Origin: Stentor coeruleus | Lineage: Eukaryota > Ciliophora > Heterotrichea > Heterotrichida > Stentoridae | Direction of reading: 5' to 3' | NCBI GenBank assembly: GCA_001970955.1 | Contig: MPUH01000133.1 | Location: 33,984 to 97,983 of the forward strand | DNA: 64,000 bases | Shown: piece by piece, positions 30,784-41,365 of the stretch | Numbering within the stretch: position 1 is the first letter of the stretch | Layout of the letters: every line of letters starts with the position of its first letter | Translations under genes and position numbers: made by a program | The notes under the pieces: model-generated | Told to the model about the DNA's origin: nothing | Database searches by the model: none | The model's input: the letters and a program-made list of their open reading frames with translations, nothing else

Positions 30784-32289
30784 TTAAGAAAACTCGAAAT
30801 CACTTTTCATTATCTTTAAAAGAAAATTGCATTGCTCCATTATATACGACTCAGAATTTCCTTGGCACATCGCTTTTGACATTGTGTACTGACAATCTTC
30901 AATAGTTCTCTTCAACTCCTCACCAAAAATCACATCCTCAGTTTCTTTATCTAATTCATTAAATCCCATACAAAGAATAACAAACCCAAGTGAGCATTTC
31001 AAAAGATCAACATCAAAATTAACATAAAGACCATAATTCACCCAAGTAGGGACATTGCTAATATTAAAAGTAAAAGCATTTATTATCCCAGGTCCATCAT
31101 ATGAAAGTATCGTTAAAAGGTAAGTTGAAGAAAAAATCTCAGCTAAATTATACAAAGCAATTCCAGCTTCAGTGCGAATTTCTTGATTATCATCAGTAAC
31201 CAAAGCATTTAAAGTTTTAAAAAAATCTGTGCCTATATTGTTAATAAAACTTCTTGTGTATTCTAATGTAAAAAGATTACTCAGCATCCATAAAGTTTCT
31301 TTTTTAATTTGCGAACAGTTGTTATTTAGGAGTTTTAGAGTATATTGGGAAAAGTGTGAAGATGAAAAAATTGAGTCGAAGTTTTGATTATAAAGAAACC
31401 CATTGCCTATAATTCTGATGACTGGTAGTATAGATTTGCTATCATAATGGTTAAGATATGTGACTAATGTATTTAGAAGTTCTGGTTTGTAGATTTGAAT
31501 AAAGACATTTGGGTTATAAGTGCATGTGATAAAAGATAACAACCAAAGGCTTTCAGTAACTTGACATGAAAAAGTTTTTTGACATAGTTCGATAAGTGTC
31601 CCAAGTCCATTAGACTCAATAATAACTCTACAGTCTGGTTGTTGAGATCTTATTATATTGCAAATGGCCCAACAGGAAACCGCGCTAAGAGAACTGTTTT
31701 TGAGCATCATCAAATTACACATAGCTTTTAACAAATCAAACTTTAATCTTAGCCCATCTCGTTTCGCTATACTATCTGCAGCTAAATTCCCAAGTACCCA
31801 ACAAGCTTGTTCACATAAAAACTTATTTTCCCCACTGACAACAATATCATGAAAAACATGTGTATATCCTGCAACATCGTTTACAAGCATTGGAATCCCA
31901 CATGCTAAATTAGCAAAGCACCATGAAACTTCAAAAGCTAATTCAGTTTTCTTAGATTCTAGTCCTTTTGCCAAATATGATACAATATCTGGCTTCAATT
32001 GAACTAGACGTAAAAAGTCGAATTTTTCTTGACATAGAAGTTTTCTGAAGTTTTTTATTGATTGTAAGTTGCTTAGAGATAATTGGTTTATAGCTTCTTC
32101 TAAGGATATTTTTATTGTTGGGGTGCTACTGAGTCTTTTGTTCATGCGTTTATGCATTATGTGCTTTTGGCGTTTATCTCTTCGTAGAGCTACAGCTGCG
32201 ATGGTCCTGAACTGTGAAAACTCTTCAATTGTTTTTGGCAGGCCGGTCTGCATGAAAGTGCCTAGACGTGGGTTTATGGCTATTTCCAT
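30784..32289 (-). CDS. Importin alpha-like armadillo protein (501 aa)
   Basis: The protein begins with a basic importin-beta-binding segment (LRRDKRQKHIMHKRMNKR, about residues 35-52). About ten armadillo repeats follow, with typical helix pairs such as ELAFEVSWCFANLACG, LCEQACWVLGNLAADS, AVSCWAICNIIRS and IKKETLWMLSNL. The Trp-x3-Asn ladder that holds nuclear localisation signals is visible in repeats 2-4 (W..AN, W.LGN, W..CN). Importin alpha carries basic cargo into nuclei together with importin beta. The length is near the usual 520-550. Ciliates have several paralogues for macro- and micronucleus; which one this is cannot be told. It starts 111 bp after the stop of the upstream protease gene. 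Confidence 0.88.
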   Translation of the reverse strand: MEIAINPRLGTFMQTGLPKTIEEFSQFRTIAAVALRRDKRQKHIMHKRMNKRLSSTPTIKISLEEAINQLSLSNLQSIKNFRKLLCQEKFDFLRLVQLKPDIVSYLAKGLESKKTELAFEVSWCFANLACGIPMLVNDVAGYTHVFHDIVVSGENKFLCEQACWVLGNLAADSIAKRDGLRLKFDLLKAMCNLMMLKNSSLSAVSCWAICNIIRSQQPDCRVIIESNGLGTLIELCQKTFSCQVTESLWLLSFITCTYNPNVFIQIYKPELLNTLVTYLNHYDSKSILPVIRIIGNGFLYNQNFDSIFSSSHFSQYTLKLLNNNCSQIKKETLWMLSNLFTLEYTRSFINNIGTDFFKTLNALVTDDNQEIRTEAGIALYNLAEIFSSTYLLTILSYDGPGIINAFTFNISNVPTWVNYGLYVNFDVDLLKCSLGFVILCMGFNELDKETEDVIFGEELKRTIEDCQYTMSKAMCQGNSESYIMEQCNFLLKIMKSDFEFS

Positions 32290-32400
32290 ATAATAATATA
32301 TGCTAAAAGCTAGAATTGTATATGTAAACTATAGATTTTGTGTATATGATCTTAACTAAAAGTGAATATGCTGACTATTAATCACATATTGACACATTAA

Positions 32401-34971
32401 TTAAACTAAAGGTAATATCCTTCTTGCTCCTCTAACTTTATAACTCGTGCATAGAAGTATTGCTAAAAGTAAAACAAATATCATAATTGTGGCAACTTGT
32501 ACAACACCAACAATATCAACAGGCTCAATCTCTCTTAAAGGCGCCCATATCCTAAGTTTTTTAAAGCTCAGAATATGTTGACTAGGTTCAAAACTTAAAA
32601 CATTGCTATCATGGCTTTTAGCTGGACATTGAATATTTAATGTCCTTTGCTGATCTAATATTTTATCAATATAAACTATTTCTTGATGTTCTTCTATATG
32701 AATATCATAATCTGAAGGTAAACGATAATGTTCTTCAATTTCAATATCTTCAGAACTTGCTGATATGGCTAAAGATCTTAGAAGCCATAAACAGTCATAA
32801 CGGGCTGATGTGCTATCAAGACAACTAGAATCGCCAACAAGACCAATGCTGAACCCTTCAAATTTGACAAAGCCAATAACCGCGACATCTCGAAATTTGC
32901 TTAGTTTACTATCATAAAAGACTTGAGTTATAAGATATCCTCCAGCAGGAAAGCGAGTGATTTCTGTACCTTGTTGATACTATATATTCCTTACTGAGAA
33001 TTTCTGAGAACTAATCCTCCCAGTGTCTGAAAAGCTTTTAGATAGACTCATTTCAATAAAATAAGGACTGATAAGGTCGTTAATAGTATTGACATTACAA
33101 CCAGGAATACCTGTTTGAAAGTCTGAATAACTTAATTGATCTTCTAATGTTTTACTATCACTCCAATCACCAAATAATATTAATGAAACTTTATTGATTT
33201 CCATATCATAACGAATTTTACTGATCTCATACTCTGAAAAGTTTTTCTCAGGGTCGATAATTAAATAGATTGAATATAAATCCCCATCAGCACAAGAGAA
33301 GTCCCCATATAAGAAATCTACAGCAAATCCTGATTTAATAAGCTCTTTATAAGCTCCTAGTAAATTAGTAAAAGGATGATCCCCTTGGAAGTCAAAAAGA
33401 TAAACAGCATCAAGGTCATCACGAATTACAGGACCTGCTTCAGGGTATTTAAGATTATGTCCAAGATCCCAGAGTATTCGAGATTCTTTTGAAGGAATCG
33501 CATCAACTCTTATAACAATTGGGATTGTCAGATTAAACTCATCAGATATCAGAATTATATTAAAAGCTTCAGTAAATTTACCTTTATTAGTTGATATAAA
33601 AACTCCTAATGTCCCTGTATATGATATAAAATTACTAGTCTCTGTATTAACTTGTAATCTTTCAGAGTTTGTTATATTTGCAACATAAAATATTCCGTTT
33701 GGTGAAAGTGGATTGAAGATTGTAAAATTAAGTATAAGTGGAGGGCTAAATGGGTATAAAGGTTGTAAAGAATAAGGGTAATAATAATCATCTGTATTAT
33801 TAAAACTTGGGGGAAATGCATATAAATTAAGATTCTCAGGATTGTCTATAGCTTTTTTAGCTGCGAGTAGATTGAGTTTCCCTGCTCCTTGTTCGAATAT
33901 AGAATGTTTATTTATTCTGTCAGCTGATTTCATTATAGCACTTCTGATATTAGCAGGTGTCGAGTTTAGAGTTTTTATTAATGCAATACTGCCTGCTATT
34001 ATAGGTGTTGAGATTGAAGTCCCTGTATTACTGCTACATCTACCATTATAAAAACCTTTAATATTCACTGAATATGTGACTATATCGGGCTTAAACCTAC
34101 CTGACCCTCCATAAATTTCCCACAAAGTTGGCCCACGGCTGCTGAATTCAGCAACATTAAGCCCAGTCTCATCTAAACCTCCAACTCCAATAACTTCCAT
34201 TTGATCGCCAGGATTACTCAAACTTCCAAACCCAGGTCCATCATTTCCAGCTGCTGAAACTACAATAATCCCAGAAGCTACAAGTTTAGTAATTTCACTA
34301 ACAAATGGTTCTTCTAAAAAATTTATACCCCCATTTGATATGCTTAGGATGTCTATATTTTTCTCTTTGATTTTATAAAAAGCATCTAAAAACCAAGAAG
34401 TTTTTGACTCTTTTTTTGAATTAAACACTTTAAATGCATAAACTTCTGATTCAGGGGCGATACCAGGACATTCTGAATAGTTGCTAGCTATTATTGATGC
34501 CATAAAAGTCCCATGACCAGTTGAATCTTCACAGTTTTTTTCATCAGTGAAATCATAACAGTCTGATATATTTATATAGGCCCGGTCCTTTAAGTTTATC
34601 CCAGAGTCTAAAATACCTATTCTAACCCCTTGGCCTTTAAAACCTTGGGCCCATAATTCAGGAGCTTCAATCAATTCAGTGACTTTGTTCCCGTTAGCGT
34701 CAGAGAGAAAACGTAGAAACTTGTGTTGGAGTTTTTTTTCTGGATAAACTGAACGGATGTTAGGAAGATTTGTAAAATCATATAATTCTGAGGTGGTTAT
34801 TAAAAGATAATTCGAGAGTTGAGATTTTTCACTATCTTTCGAGTGTATTTTGTGTTTTATTGTATTCGGCAATGACGAATACAGATCTTTTTTAGGTGCA
34901 GTGTAGTTGAAGTCTAGTATAAGTTCATATGACATTACGAAAGACATAAGAGTTAGCATCAATATATACAT
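32401..34971 (-). CDS. Site-1 protease (MBTPS1)-like subtilase with one 15-nt intron (851 aa)
   Basis: A signal peptide (about 1-16) and a prodomain (to about 105) precede a subtilisin catalytic domain with Asp122 (ILDSG), His153 (GHGT), oxyanion Asn242 (SAAGND) and Ser318 (GTSIST). The spacing and the order GVGG...FSSRGP resemble site-1 protease rather than proprotein convertases. An in-frame TAG after about residue 659 is removed by a 15-nt GT-AG intron (32980-32994), after which the frame runs another 190 codons, including a membrane helix (VQVATIMIFVLLLAILL) and a short basic tail. Human S1P, a Golgi type I membrane protease that activates SREBP, ATF6 and GlcNAc-phosphotransferase, is about 1050 residues. 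The likely substrates here are unknown. Confidence 0.88.
32980..32994 (-). other. 15-nt intron in the subtilase gene
   Basis: On the coding strand the sequence is GTAAGGAATATATAG. Removing it eliminates an in-frame TAG and restores a frame of 190 further codons ending with a transmembrane helix. TA occupies positions 9-10, as in the other three introns found here. Confidence 0.9.
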
Positions 34972-35774
34972 TTTATAATGGAATCAAATGATTGGAGAAG
35001 AGAAAGTATTATTTTGGGAAAAAAAGATAATAGATTTGAATTGCAATGAGCCTAAAGTTGGAAGATGTTTTAAGGAAAATAGCTTTGTAGGTACAGAAGA
35101 ATTTGTTAAGGAGAATTTTTTTTAAGGAGAAATTTGTTTGAAAGAAGTGATAAAGTTAGAGAAGACTATGCAAGTTTAGATGTAAAAAATTAATAAGATT
35201 ATACTGATTAAAAAATTGGAGCTTCGGATGCTAGATTTTTTGAATGTAAATAAGATGAAAAATATTATTTGTCGCTTAAGTCTGGATTAATAATTTTTAC
35301 TAAAGGATTTTCTTTAGTGATCCAAGAAAAGGTTGGAATTGCTCTATAGGAAGTTTTAACAAAATATTTGATAGCATTAATAAGATTATGAATGAAAGAA
35401 AATAGATAAAAAAGTTTCAATATTTTAGAAATTTATTTTGGAGTTTTTTGGATATTTAAAAGAGAATTATTAGATAAAGACGAATATAATTTCATAGAGT
35501 TACTTTCATAATTTATTGTATTTAGTTTGAATTTGGATTTTGCATTGAAGATATATAAAAACTAAGTAAATTCTGTTTTGAATAAATATGGAAGCCTAGT
35601 ATTGACTAATTATTTCGGAATGATTTAAAAATCAAATAAAATACCAATAATCCAAAAACTTATATTCAGAGCCATACATTTTAAACTAATTTTTACAATC
35701 TAAACCTAAAAGCCTAATCTTATATACAATATTCCATCTAAAAAAAAAAATAATTCTTAATATAAAATTTACAT
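34972..35774. other. Intergenic, about 0.8 kb
   Basis: No gene is seen. Positions 34981-35160 have 44 G and 6 C on the plus strand by hand count, the mirror image of plus-strand leaders and in keeping with the minus-strand subtilase start. Confidence 0.6.
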
Positions 35775-38264
35775 TTAATCATAAGGGATGCCAAACTTCT
35801 TGAAAATTTTTATAACTCTCACTCTATTCGACTGACTTTGTATCTGCGAAAGACTTATAGCTTGTATATTTCTTTTCTTCTGCGAAACTTCTAAAGAATA
35901 CCCCATCAGTCCAATCAAAATATCATTATCATCCTTCATTAGCACCATCTCATTTTTAGCTTTTTTCAGTTCATTTTCCTTATCTTCATAATCATAACGC
36001 AGCTCTTCAGTTTTTTTCTTATGAGTCTCCACAACTGCATATAAACTTTGTATTTGTTCATCCCTTCTATTAATCAAATCCTGCAAAGTTGTGCATTTTT
36101 CTTTTAATCTGCAATTTACCTTTTCTAATTCCTCTATTTTCATAGTAAAATCCTCATTAGGTTGTTCGTTATGCAAACTTTTAATTGATTTTTTCCTATT
36201 TTCACACATACTTATTTTGCTTGTCAAGTCATCAATTTCATCTTTAAGCGAAGATATTTGCATTTCATATTCCTCAATAATTTTATTCCTATTTTCAATC
36301 TCTTTCAATCTAAATCGATTAAGTTCGCTTTGTAAAGATGCTATTCTGTCCATTTGTGATACATATTTAATATTATTTGATTGTTCAGTTTCTAATAATA
36401 TAAACATTTCTGCTATATCCCTTCTTAATCCACTGAGCATTGAATAATCTTGTATGCTTTCTGTAGCACTTTCTGATAATTTTTCTTTTTGTTTGAGTTC
36501 TATGATTTCTTCTTCTTTTTCAGTTATGGACTTTTGATGTAAATTTCGCATTTCTTCGTTGGTGGTTTCTAATTGTTGGATTTGATCTTTGAGCTTTTCT
36601 ATGATTTCTTCATATTCATCGATTTTTTGAGTGAAAATATCTTTTTCCATATCAATAAGAATTTCTTTTTCTTTTTGGATATGGTCGAGTTCTTGTTGGA
36701 CTGCTTTAAGCTCACGAGTTAGGGATTTTGCTTTGTTTTCTGCTGCAGATACTTTAGAGTTGCAGGTGCTTTGAATCTCAGCTAGATATTTTTCTTTATT
36801 TGCAAGTTGAGATTCATAGTTTTTTATAGTCTCATCGAGGAGTTCTTTGAGTTTTTTTTCGTTTTGTCTGGACTTTTCCCGGTTTTTCTTGAGATTTTGG
36901 ATTTCTTGAGCTAAATCTTCATTGTCAGTCTCATGCATTATGCTAGCTTCCCGAATAATCCCACAGAAAAATGGAATCATTTGTGAGAACTCTTCAACAG
37001 CCACTTTCAATGCACCTGGCCCAGTAGCTTGCTCATAAAAGTAACTAAGCCCATTAAGCATTTTAGTCTCACAATCCGAGACATCCTCAACAAAATCCTC
37101 ATTTTTCTTAATAGGTTCGAAAATTTTCCTAAACAATGCTCTACATTTTTCTAAACTTTGCTTCATATTAGCTTCCTTAAGTTCATCATAATAACTCTGT
37201 ATTCTATGTAAAACCGTGTTTTTTTCATTAGTAATTTCTTCACATTCTGAATACTCACTCATCATCCTATCAAATCTATCCATCAAACTTTTACTAAGTT
37301 CATCATGACTAATCCACAATTCTTCCTCACTGCAAGGAAGCTTAGCTTCAATATCCCCCATGTTTTCTAAATAATTCACATAAAGTTTTTCTATATTTTT
37401 CCTAGCTTCTGCAGCCACAGCTCTATTGAATGCAATTTGTATTATAGCCGGTTTCTTTTTTTGTAATCTTGTAACATAGTTCTGTACCATTGAACATAAT
37501 ATAGGTCCTGTTATACTAATTCCCAGTACAGATTTTGTTGGTGTAGCTTGTTGGATATACTCAACAAGTCTATGATACTGGATTTTATTATTAGCCAAAG
37601 CATTAAAACAATTACGGACTCTGAAGAATGACTTTAAAGCCGCTTTGATTTTCGAAGACTCAGGACTACTTTGCATTGATAACATTTTCTCAAAATACCC
37701 TCCTGCTGACTCTTCAGGAGCTTTGATATCTGGACCATAAATAACCCAAGTCAACACAGGCATATGTTCATGTAAAGCTTTAAAACTATCCATATGCCTA
37801 CGTATTGTTATAACATTAGGCAATTCAGGGAAAATATCTAAATCTTGTACACTTTGAGTATGTAGAGGTTGATTATCAAAGTATACAATATGTGAACTTA
37901 TTAAACATGCTAGAGTTAGGATTTCCAAGCCTCTGGTTTTATTTTTATCAGCTCTTGAGACTATAGATTCACAATCGATTACTAGAACATCAGCTTTGTA
38001 TTCTGTTCCATCTTCATCTCGTTTTATAACTTTTATTGTCTCTGTACAAGCCCAGATTCCTAAAGTGTTTGGACTTTCATGCATTCTTGAGGCTCCTACA
38101 AGCTTTTTTGCAAATGTGGACTTGCCTGTTGATGGAGGACCTAATATAGAAATAATGCCTAATGGCCCGGGTAGGGATTGTAGAAGTTGTATACCTTCGA
38201 TAGTCAGTTCAAACTCGCCTGAGTTTTTAAATCTTATTAATTGTGTGCAGGAGCTCTCAGTCAT
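35775..38264 (-). CDS. GBP-like large GTPase with long coiled coil (829 aa)
   Basis: The N-terminal 260 residues resemble guanylate-binding/atlastin GTPases. There is a P-loop GPPSTGKST (42-50), the following TLGIWACTE segment equivalent to the GIW switch region, and VIDCES (about 95-100) in the place of the DTEG switch II motif. The guanine-specificity RD motif is not clear (ITIRRHMDSF may be its remnant). A helical middle domain follows, then from about 450 a coiled coil of more than 300 residues. GBPs assemble on membranes by GTP-driven dimerisation. Departures at switch II make hydrolysis uncertain. ATG 38264 is the first in the frame; it lies 20 bp from the ATG of the divergent coiled-coil gene. 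Confidence 0.75.
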   Translation of the reverse strand: MTESSCTQLIRFKNSGEFELTIEGIQLLQSLPGPLGIISILGPPSTGKSTFAKKLVGASRMHESPNTLGIWACTETIKVIKRDEDGTEYKADVLVIDCESIVSRADKNKTRGLEILTLACLISSHIVYFDNQPLHTQSVQDLDIFPELPNVITIRRHMDSFKALHEHMPVLTWVIYGPDIKAPEESAGGYFEKMLSMQSSPESSKIKAALKSFFRVRNCFNALANNKIQYHRLVEYIQQATPTKSVLGISITGPILCSMVQNYVTRLQKKKPAIIQIAFNRAVAAEARKNIEKLYVNYLENMGDIEAKLPCSEEELWISHDELSKSLMDRFDRMMSEYSECEEITNEKNTVLHRIQSYYDELKEANMKQSLEKCRALFRKIFEPIKKNEDFVEDVSDCETKMLNGLSYFYEQATGPGALKVAVEEFSQMIPFFCGIIREASIMHETDNEDLAQEIQNLKKNREKSRQNEKKLKELLDETIKNYESQLANKEKYLAEIQSTCNSKVSAAENKAKSLTRELKAVQQELDHIQKEKEILIDMEKDIFTQKIDEYEEIIEKLKDQIQQLETTNEEMRNLHQKSITEKEEEIIELKQKEKLSESATESIQDYSMLSGLRRDIAEMFILLETEQSNNIKYVSQMDRIASLQSELNRFRLKEIENRNKIIEEYEMQISSLKDEIDDLTSKISMCENRKKSIKSLHNEQPNEDFTMKIEELEKVNCRLKEKCTTLQDLINRRDEQIQSLYAVVETHKKKTEELRYDYEDKENELKKAKNEMVLMKDDNDILIGLMGYSLEVSQKKRNIQAISLSQIQSQSNRVRVIKIFKKFGIPYD

Positions 38265-38284
38265 TTTTGTGTAATTTGTAATAA
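38265..38284. promoter_or_regulatory. 20-bp gap between divergent start codons
   Basis: Only 20 bp separate the ATG of the GBP-like gene (minus) from the ATG of the coiled-coil gene (plus). Any promoter must overlap coding sequence or be extremely compact, and 5' untranslated leaders must be very short or overlap. Confidence 0.6.
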
Positions 38285-39019
38285 ATGGGATCAAAAGCAA
38301 GAAGTAAAGCTATGAGTTTTGAAAAACCAAATTTTCAAAGTGAGATCGGTAGGATTAAAAATCGAAACAAGAATTCCTTAATGATGGGGATATCTAAAAT
38401 CCATGACTACGGAGATTTGTATAATAAATTTCATGAAGAGTCGTTGAAAATATCTAGAAACTTAGAAAATTCAATGAAAAAATCCTATAGTCCAACACCA
38501 ACATTAGAAGTTTATGAAAAAGTTGATGAAAACAAAGCTTTGCAAGCTGCGAAAGAACGTGAAGATCAGTGCCGATTAATAGAAAGCCAAAGGTATTATA
38601 ATCAATATTTAGCTGAAAAAGAAATTAAGCAATTTCAGTTTGAGCAGATAAACTATAAGCGGAAACTACAAGAAAGAGCTGCTAAAGAAGAAAAAGACTA
38701 CGGCGAATCTTTAAAAACTCGAGAAAAATACGCTGAAAAGCTTTTACAAGAACAAACAAAAAGGTTTGATGATAACAGAAAAATCTATTTACAAGCTTTA
38801 AATGGGCAGATTCAAGAAAAAACCGAAAGAAAACTTATGATCAAAAGAATCGACAGCGCAAATAAAAAATTTAGAGTCCAAGATCAAAATATTCAAAATA
38901 CAGGCAATTGTATAATAAAAACTCATAGTTCCAATAATACACCAACAAGATTACATTCCCCTAATAGTTTTCTTGCCCAGTATGGGAATTTTATGATAAT
39001 TAAAGGAAAAAATAATTAA
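38285..39019 (+). CDS. Coiled-coil protein, possibly ciliary (244 aa)
   Basis: No family is firmly recognised. Residues 1-80 are basic and polar; residues about 85-200 are a single charged helix rich in Lys, Glu, Gln and Arg (for example REDQCRLIESQRYYNQYLAEKEIKQ-type heptads), similar in style to trichohyalin/plectin-homology helices of axonemal proteins. The tail (205-244) is Asn/Thr-rich. There is no membrane segment. It is divergently arranged with the GBP-like gene and ends 22 bp before the stop of the convergent DYRK gene. A cytoskeletal role is suggested only by the helix type. Confidence 0.65.
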   Translation: MGSKARSKAMSFEKPNFQSEIGRIKNRNKNSLMMGISKIHDYGDLYNKFHEESLKISRNLENSMKKSYSPTPTLEVYEKVDENKALQAAKEREDQCRLIESQRYYNQYLAEKEIKQFQFEQINYKRKLQERAAKEEKDYGESLKTREKYAEKLLQEQTKRFDDNRKIYLQALNGQIQEKTERKLMIKRIDSANKKFRVQDQNIQNTGNCIIKTHSSNNTPTRLHSPNSFLAQYGNFMIIKGKNN

Positions 39020-39041
39020 GATAATATATAGGGTTCTGTTA

Positions 39042-40586
39042 TTATGCAAAAGAGACCTTATTTTTCCTATAGTCAAACCTTTGATCTTCATAAGTATTGC
39101 TTGCTGGACGGGCTGCAGAATTATAACGGACATTTAGAGGTTTGCGGACATTTTCATAGAGCCATGGGTTTTCAAGGGCCTTTTGTGGAGTGACTCTAAT
39201 AGCTGGGTTCCAGTTTATACATTCTTCAATTAGTCGGATAAACCCTTCATCAGCACCATTTAATATGGTTTTTAAGTCTTTTGAGTTTGGATACCGCTTG
39301 CGACCTCGGGCGTTAACTAGTTCTTTAGGTTGATAAGACTTGTCGAAGTAACAGTCACGTTTTGATGCGATTTGGACAACTTCTACAGGTGGAGGGCCAA
39401 GTATTTCCATCATACACATCAATTGCTCTTTCTCATCCTCTCCAGAAAAAAGAGGCGCCCCTGTAAAAAGCTCAGCTAAAATACACCCAAAACTCCAAAT
39501 ATCAATAGCTGCTGTTATTGGAATACCTAAAATAACCTCAGGTGCTCTATAAAACCTGCTCTGAATATACGTCTGTATTCTGTTGTTACCATAACTTGAT
39601 GAGCCAAAATCAATAACCTTAACAGATGACCTTGATATATGGACAAGGAGGATATTTTCAGGCTTCAAATCGCAATGGATGATATTAAACTTAGATAAAA
39701 ACGATAAAGCTTGGAGAATTTGTATAGAAAACCTTTTAATCAAAGTTACCGACAAGCCTTTAAACTGGTTTTTCTTTAGTAAATCATAAAGGTTTATACT
39801 TAGTAGTTCAAAAACAATACACTAAATATCTTTTACGATATGGTTTCTGAAAACAAATATTTCTTCTAAGTGCACTATATTAGATGAATGATCCCGATCA
39901 TTATCTTTTAAGAGTTTTAAGATGTCAATTTCGATCTGAGCCTGCTCATGGAAGTCTTTATGGTTTTTTATGATCTTCATTGCCAGAGTTTGTCTTGTAG
40001 CATGGTCATAAACTTCAATAACCTGTCCATAAGATCCTTTACCTAATTCTGCAATGATCTCATATCGAAAATTAATATGATCACCTATATAGATTTTATA
40101 ATCCCTATCTTCATCATCAAAATCCTTTATAGGTGGTCTAACTGATTTCCCTATATAGTAAATATTCGTGTATTTGATTATCTCCTCCTTTTCCCATTCT
40201 TGTATTCTATGTGAGAATTGTTTGATTACAGTGCTTGGGTTGACTGGGAGTTTCATGTCTTCCCAGCTTCTTTTCCTTCTTTTTTCCAAGTTGAAATGCT
40301 TTTGTGAGAATTTTGTTGTGTGAGGTCTTGCATTGATTGGCATCTTTTCTGGGTATTCTTTAGGTGTAACTATAAAACTAGTGTGAGTTTTTGGGGAAAC
40401 TAGTTGTGTGTCGATTTGTGGAGGACGACGGTCAACACTAAGGTTTAAACTGCTTTTGATTTTTGGCTTGAGTTTACTCATGGGATTTGAAGGGAATGAA
40501 AATGGTAGAGGCATGTCGACTGAGCTCAGGGATGAGTTTGAGTTAATTTTGCGTGTTGAAAGGGGTAGAGTGTCTTGTGCACGCAT
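39042..40586 (-). CDS. DYRK-family protein kinase with one 15-nt intron (509 aa)
   Basis: An N-terminal disordered segment and a DYRK-homology box (WEKEEIIKYTNIYYIG, about 133-148) precede the kinase domain (about 172-470). Present are the Gly loop ELGKGSYGQV, the ATP lysine (AMKII), HCDLKPEN, IDFGSS and the activation-loop YIQSRFYRAPE; the Tyr of YIQ is the residue DYRKs autophosphorylate during translation. A stop (TAG) in the middle of FRNHI..CIVFELLSINLYDLL is part of a 15-nt intron (39822-39836); removing it gives a seamless DYRK sequence. DYRKs control cell growth and cytoskeleton in many eukaryotes; targets here are unknown. The gene converges with the coiled-coil gene with 22 bp between stop codons. 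Confidence 0.92.
39822..39836 (-). other. 15-nt intron in the DYRK gene
   Basis: On the coding strand the sequence is GTAAAAGATATTTAG. Its removal deletes an in-frame TAG and restores the conserved FRNHI-CIVFELL junction of DYRK kinases exactly. Confidence 0.95.
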
Positions 40587-41365
40587 TTATATATCTAATG
40601 CTCATTTAATACTGATAGTTATGATGTGTTTTTGAAGAATTTTAAGTCGGAGGAAGGCTGGGATGATAGAAAAATAAGAAATTTAGGTTGTGGGAAGCTT
40701 AGATCGTGAGGTTTTATATAGATGATTATAGATTTTGATGGAAATGGTTTGTGATATCTAATGCTTTAATACAATTACCCCTAAGTATTTTATACAAAAA
40801 ATCAATTCTTCTCTTGGAAGATTATTTAGTTACACTCTTAAATATATAGTTTATATTATAATCACTTTAATATCATTTATTAACTTATAATCCCAAAGGT
40901 ATATAGTAAATTAGTTCTCTATTGAAAATATATCTCACTAAAAGATCTCTTTATTATTCTTAAAAAGCAAAGTAAATTTTTAAGCATACACGAATATTTA
41001 ATATCATATCATCCACTATTTATTATCACAACATCCTCTTAATAATTCATTATCAACCATTATCAATTATTTCAAACTTAAACCTATTAAACCAAAAAAG
41101 TATAACTAATCCTAGTAAATTTCTTTAATTATCCTATCATTATATATCCACATAATTTCACAAGTCATACCATACCTAATTATCTTTTCCCTTCTTTCAT
41201 CTACTAATTTTAAAACTTATCCTTACTATATCCTATTATCAAACTTTCAATCTATTTTCTTTATTTTTTTTCTCAAAAATCCTCTCAGCACATAAATTTT
41301 CAAAAACCCCAAACCTGTTAACCATAAAATTTTAAGTTGGCAATTATTTACGGAATTAATATAAT
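40587..41365. other. Divergent intergenic between two kinase genes
   Basis: The left part (to about 40770) is G-rich on the plus strand and the right part (from about 41000) C-rich, the expected sign change between divergent genes. No coding frame or RNA gene was recognised. Confidence 0.55.

Noticed and set aside
32640-32828. Plus-strand frame of 62 codons
   Set aside because: It is antisense to the second exon of the subtilase gene.
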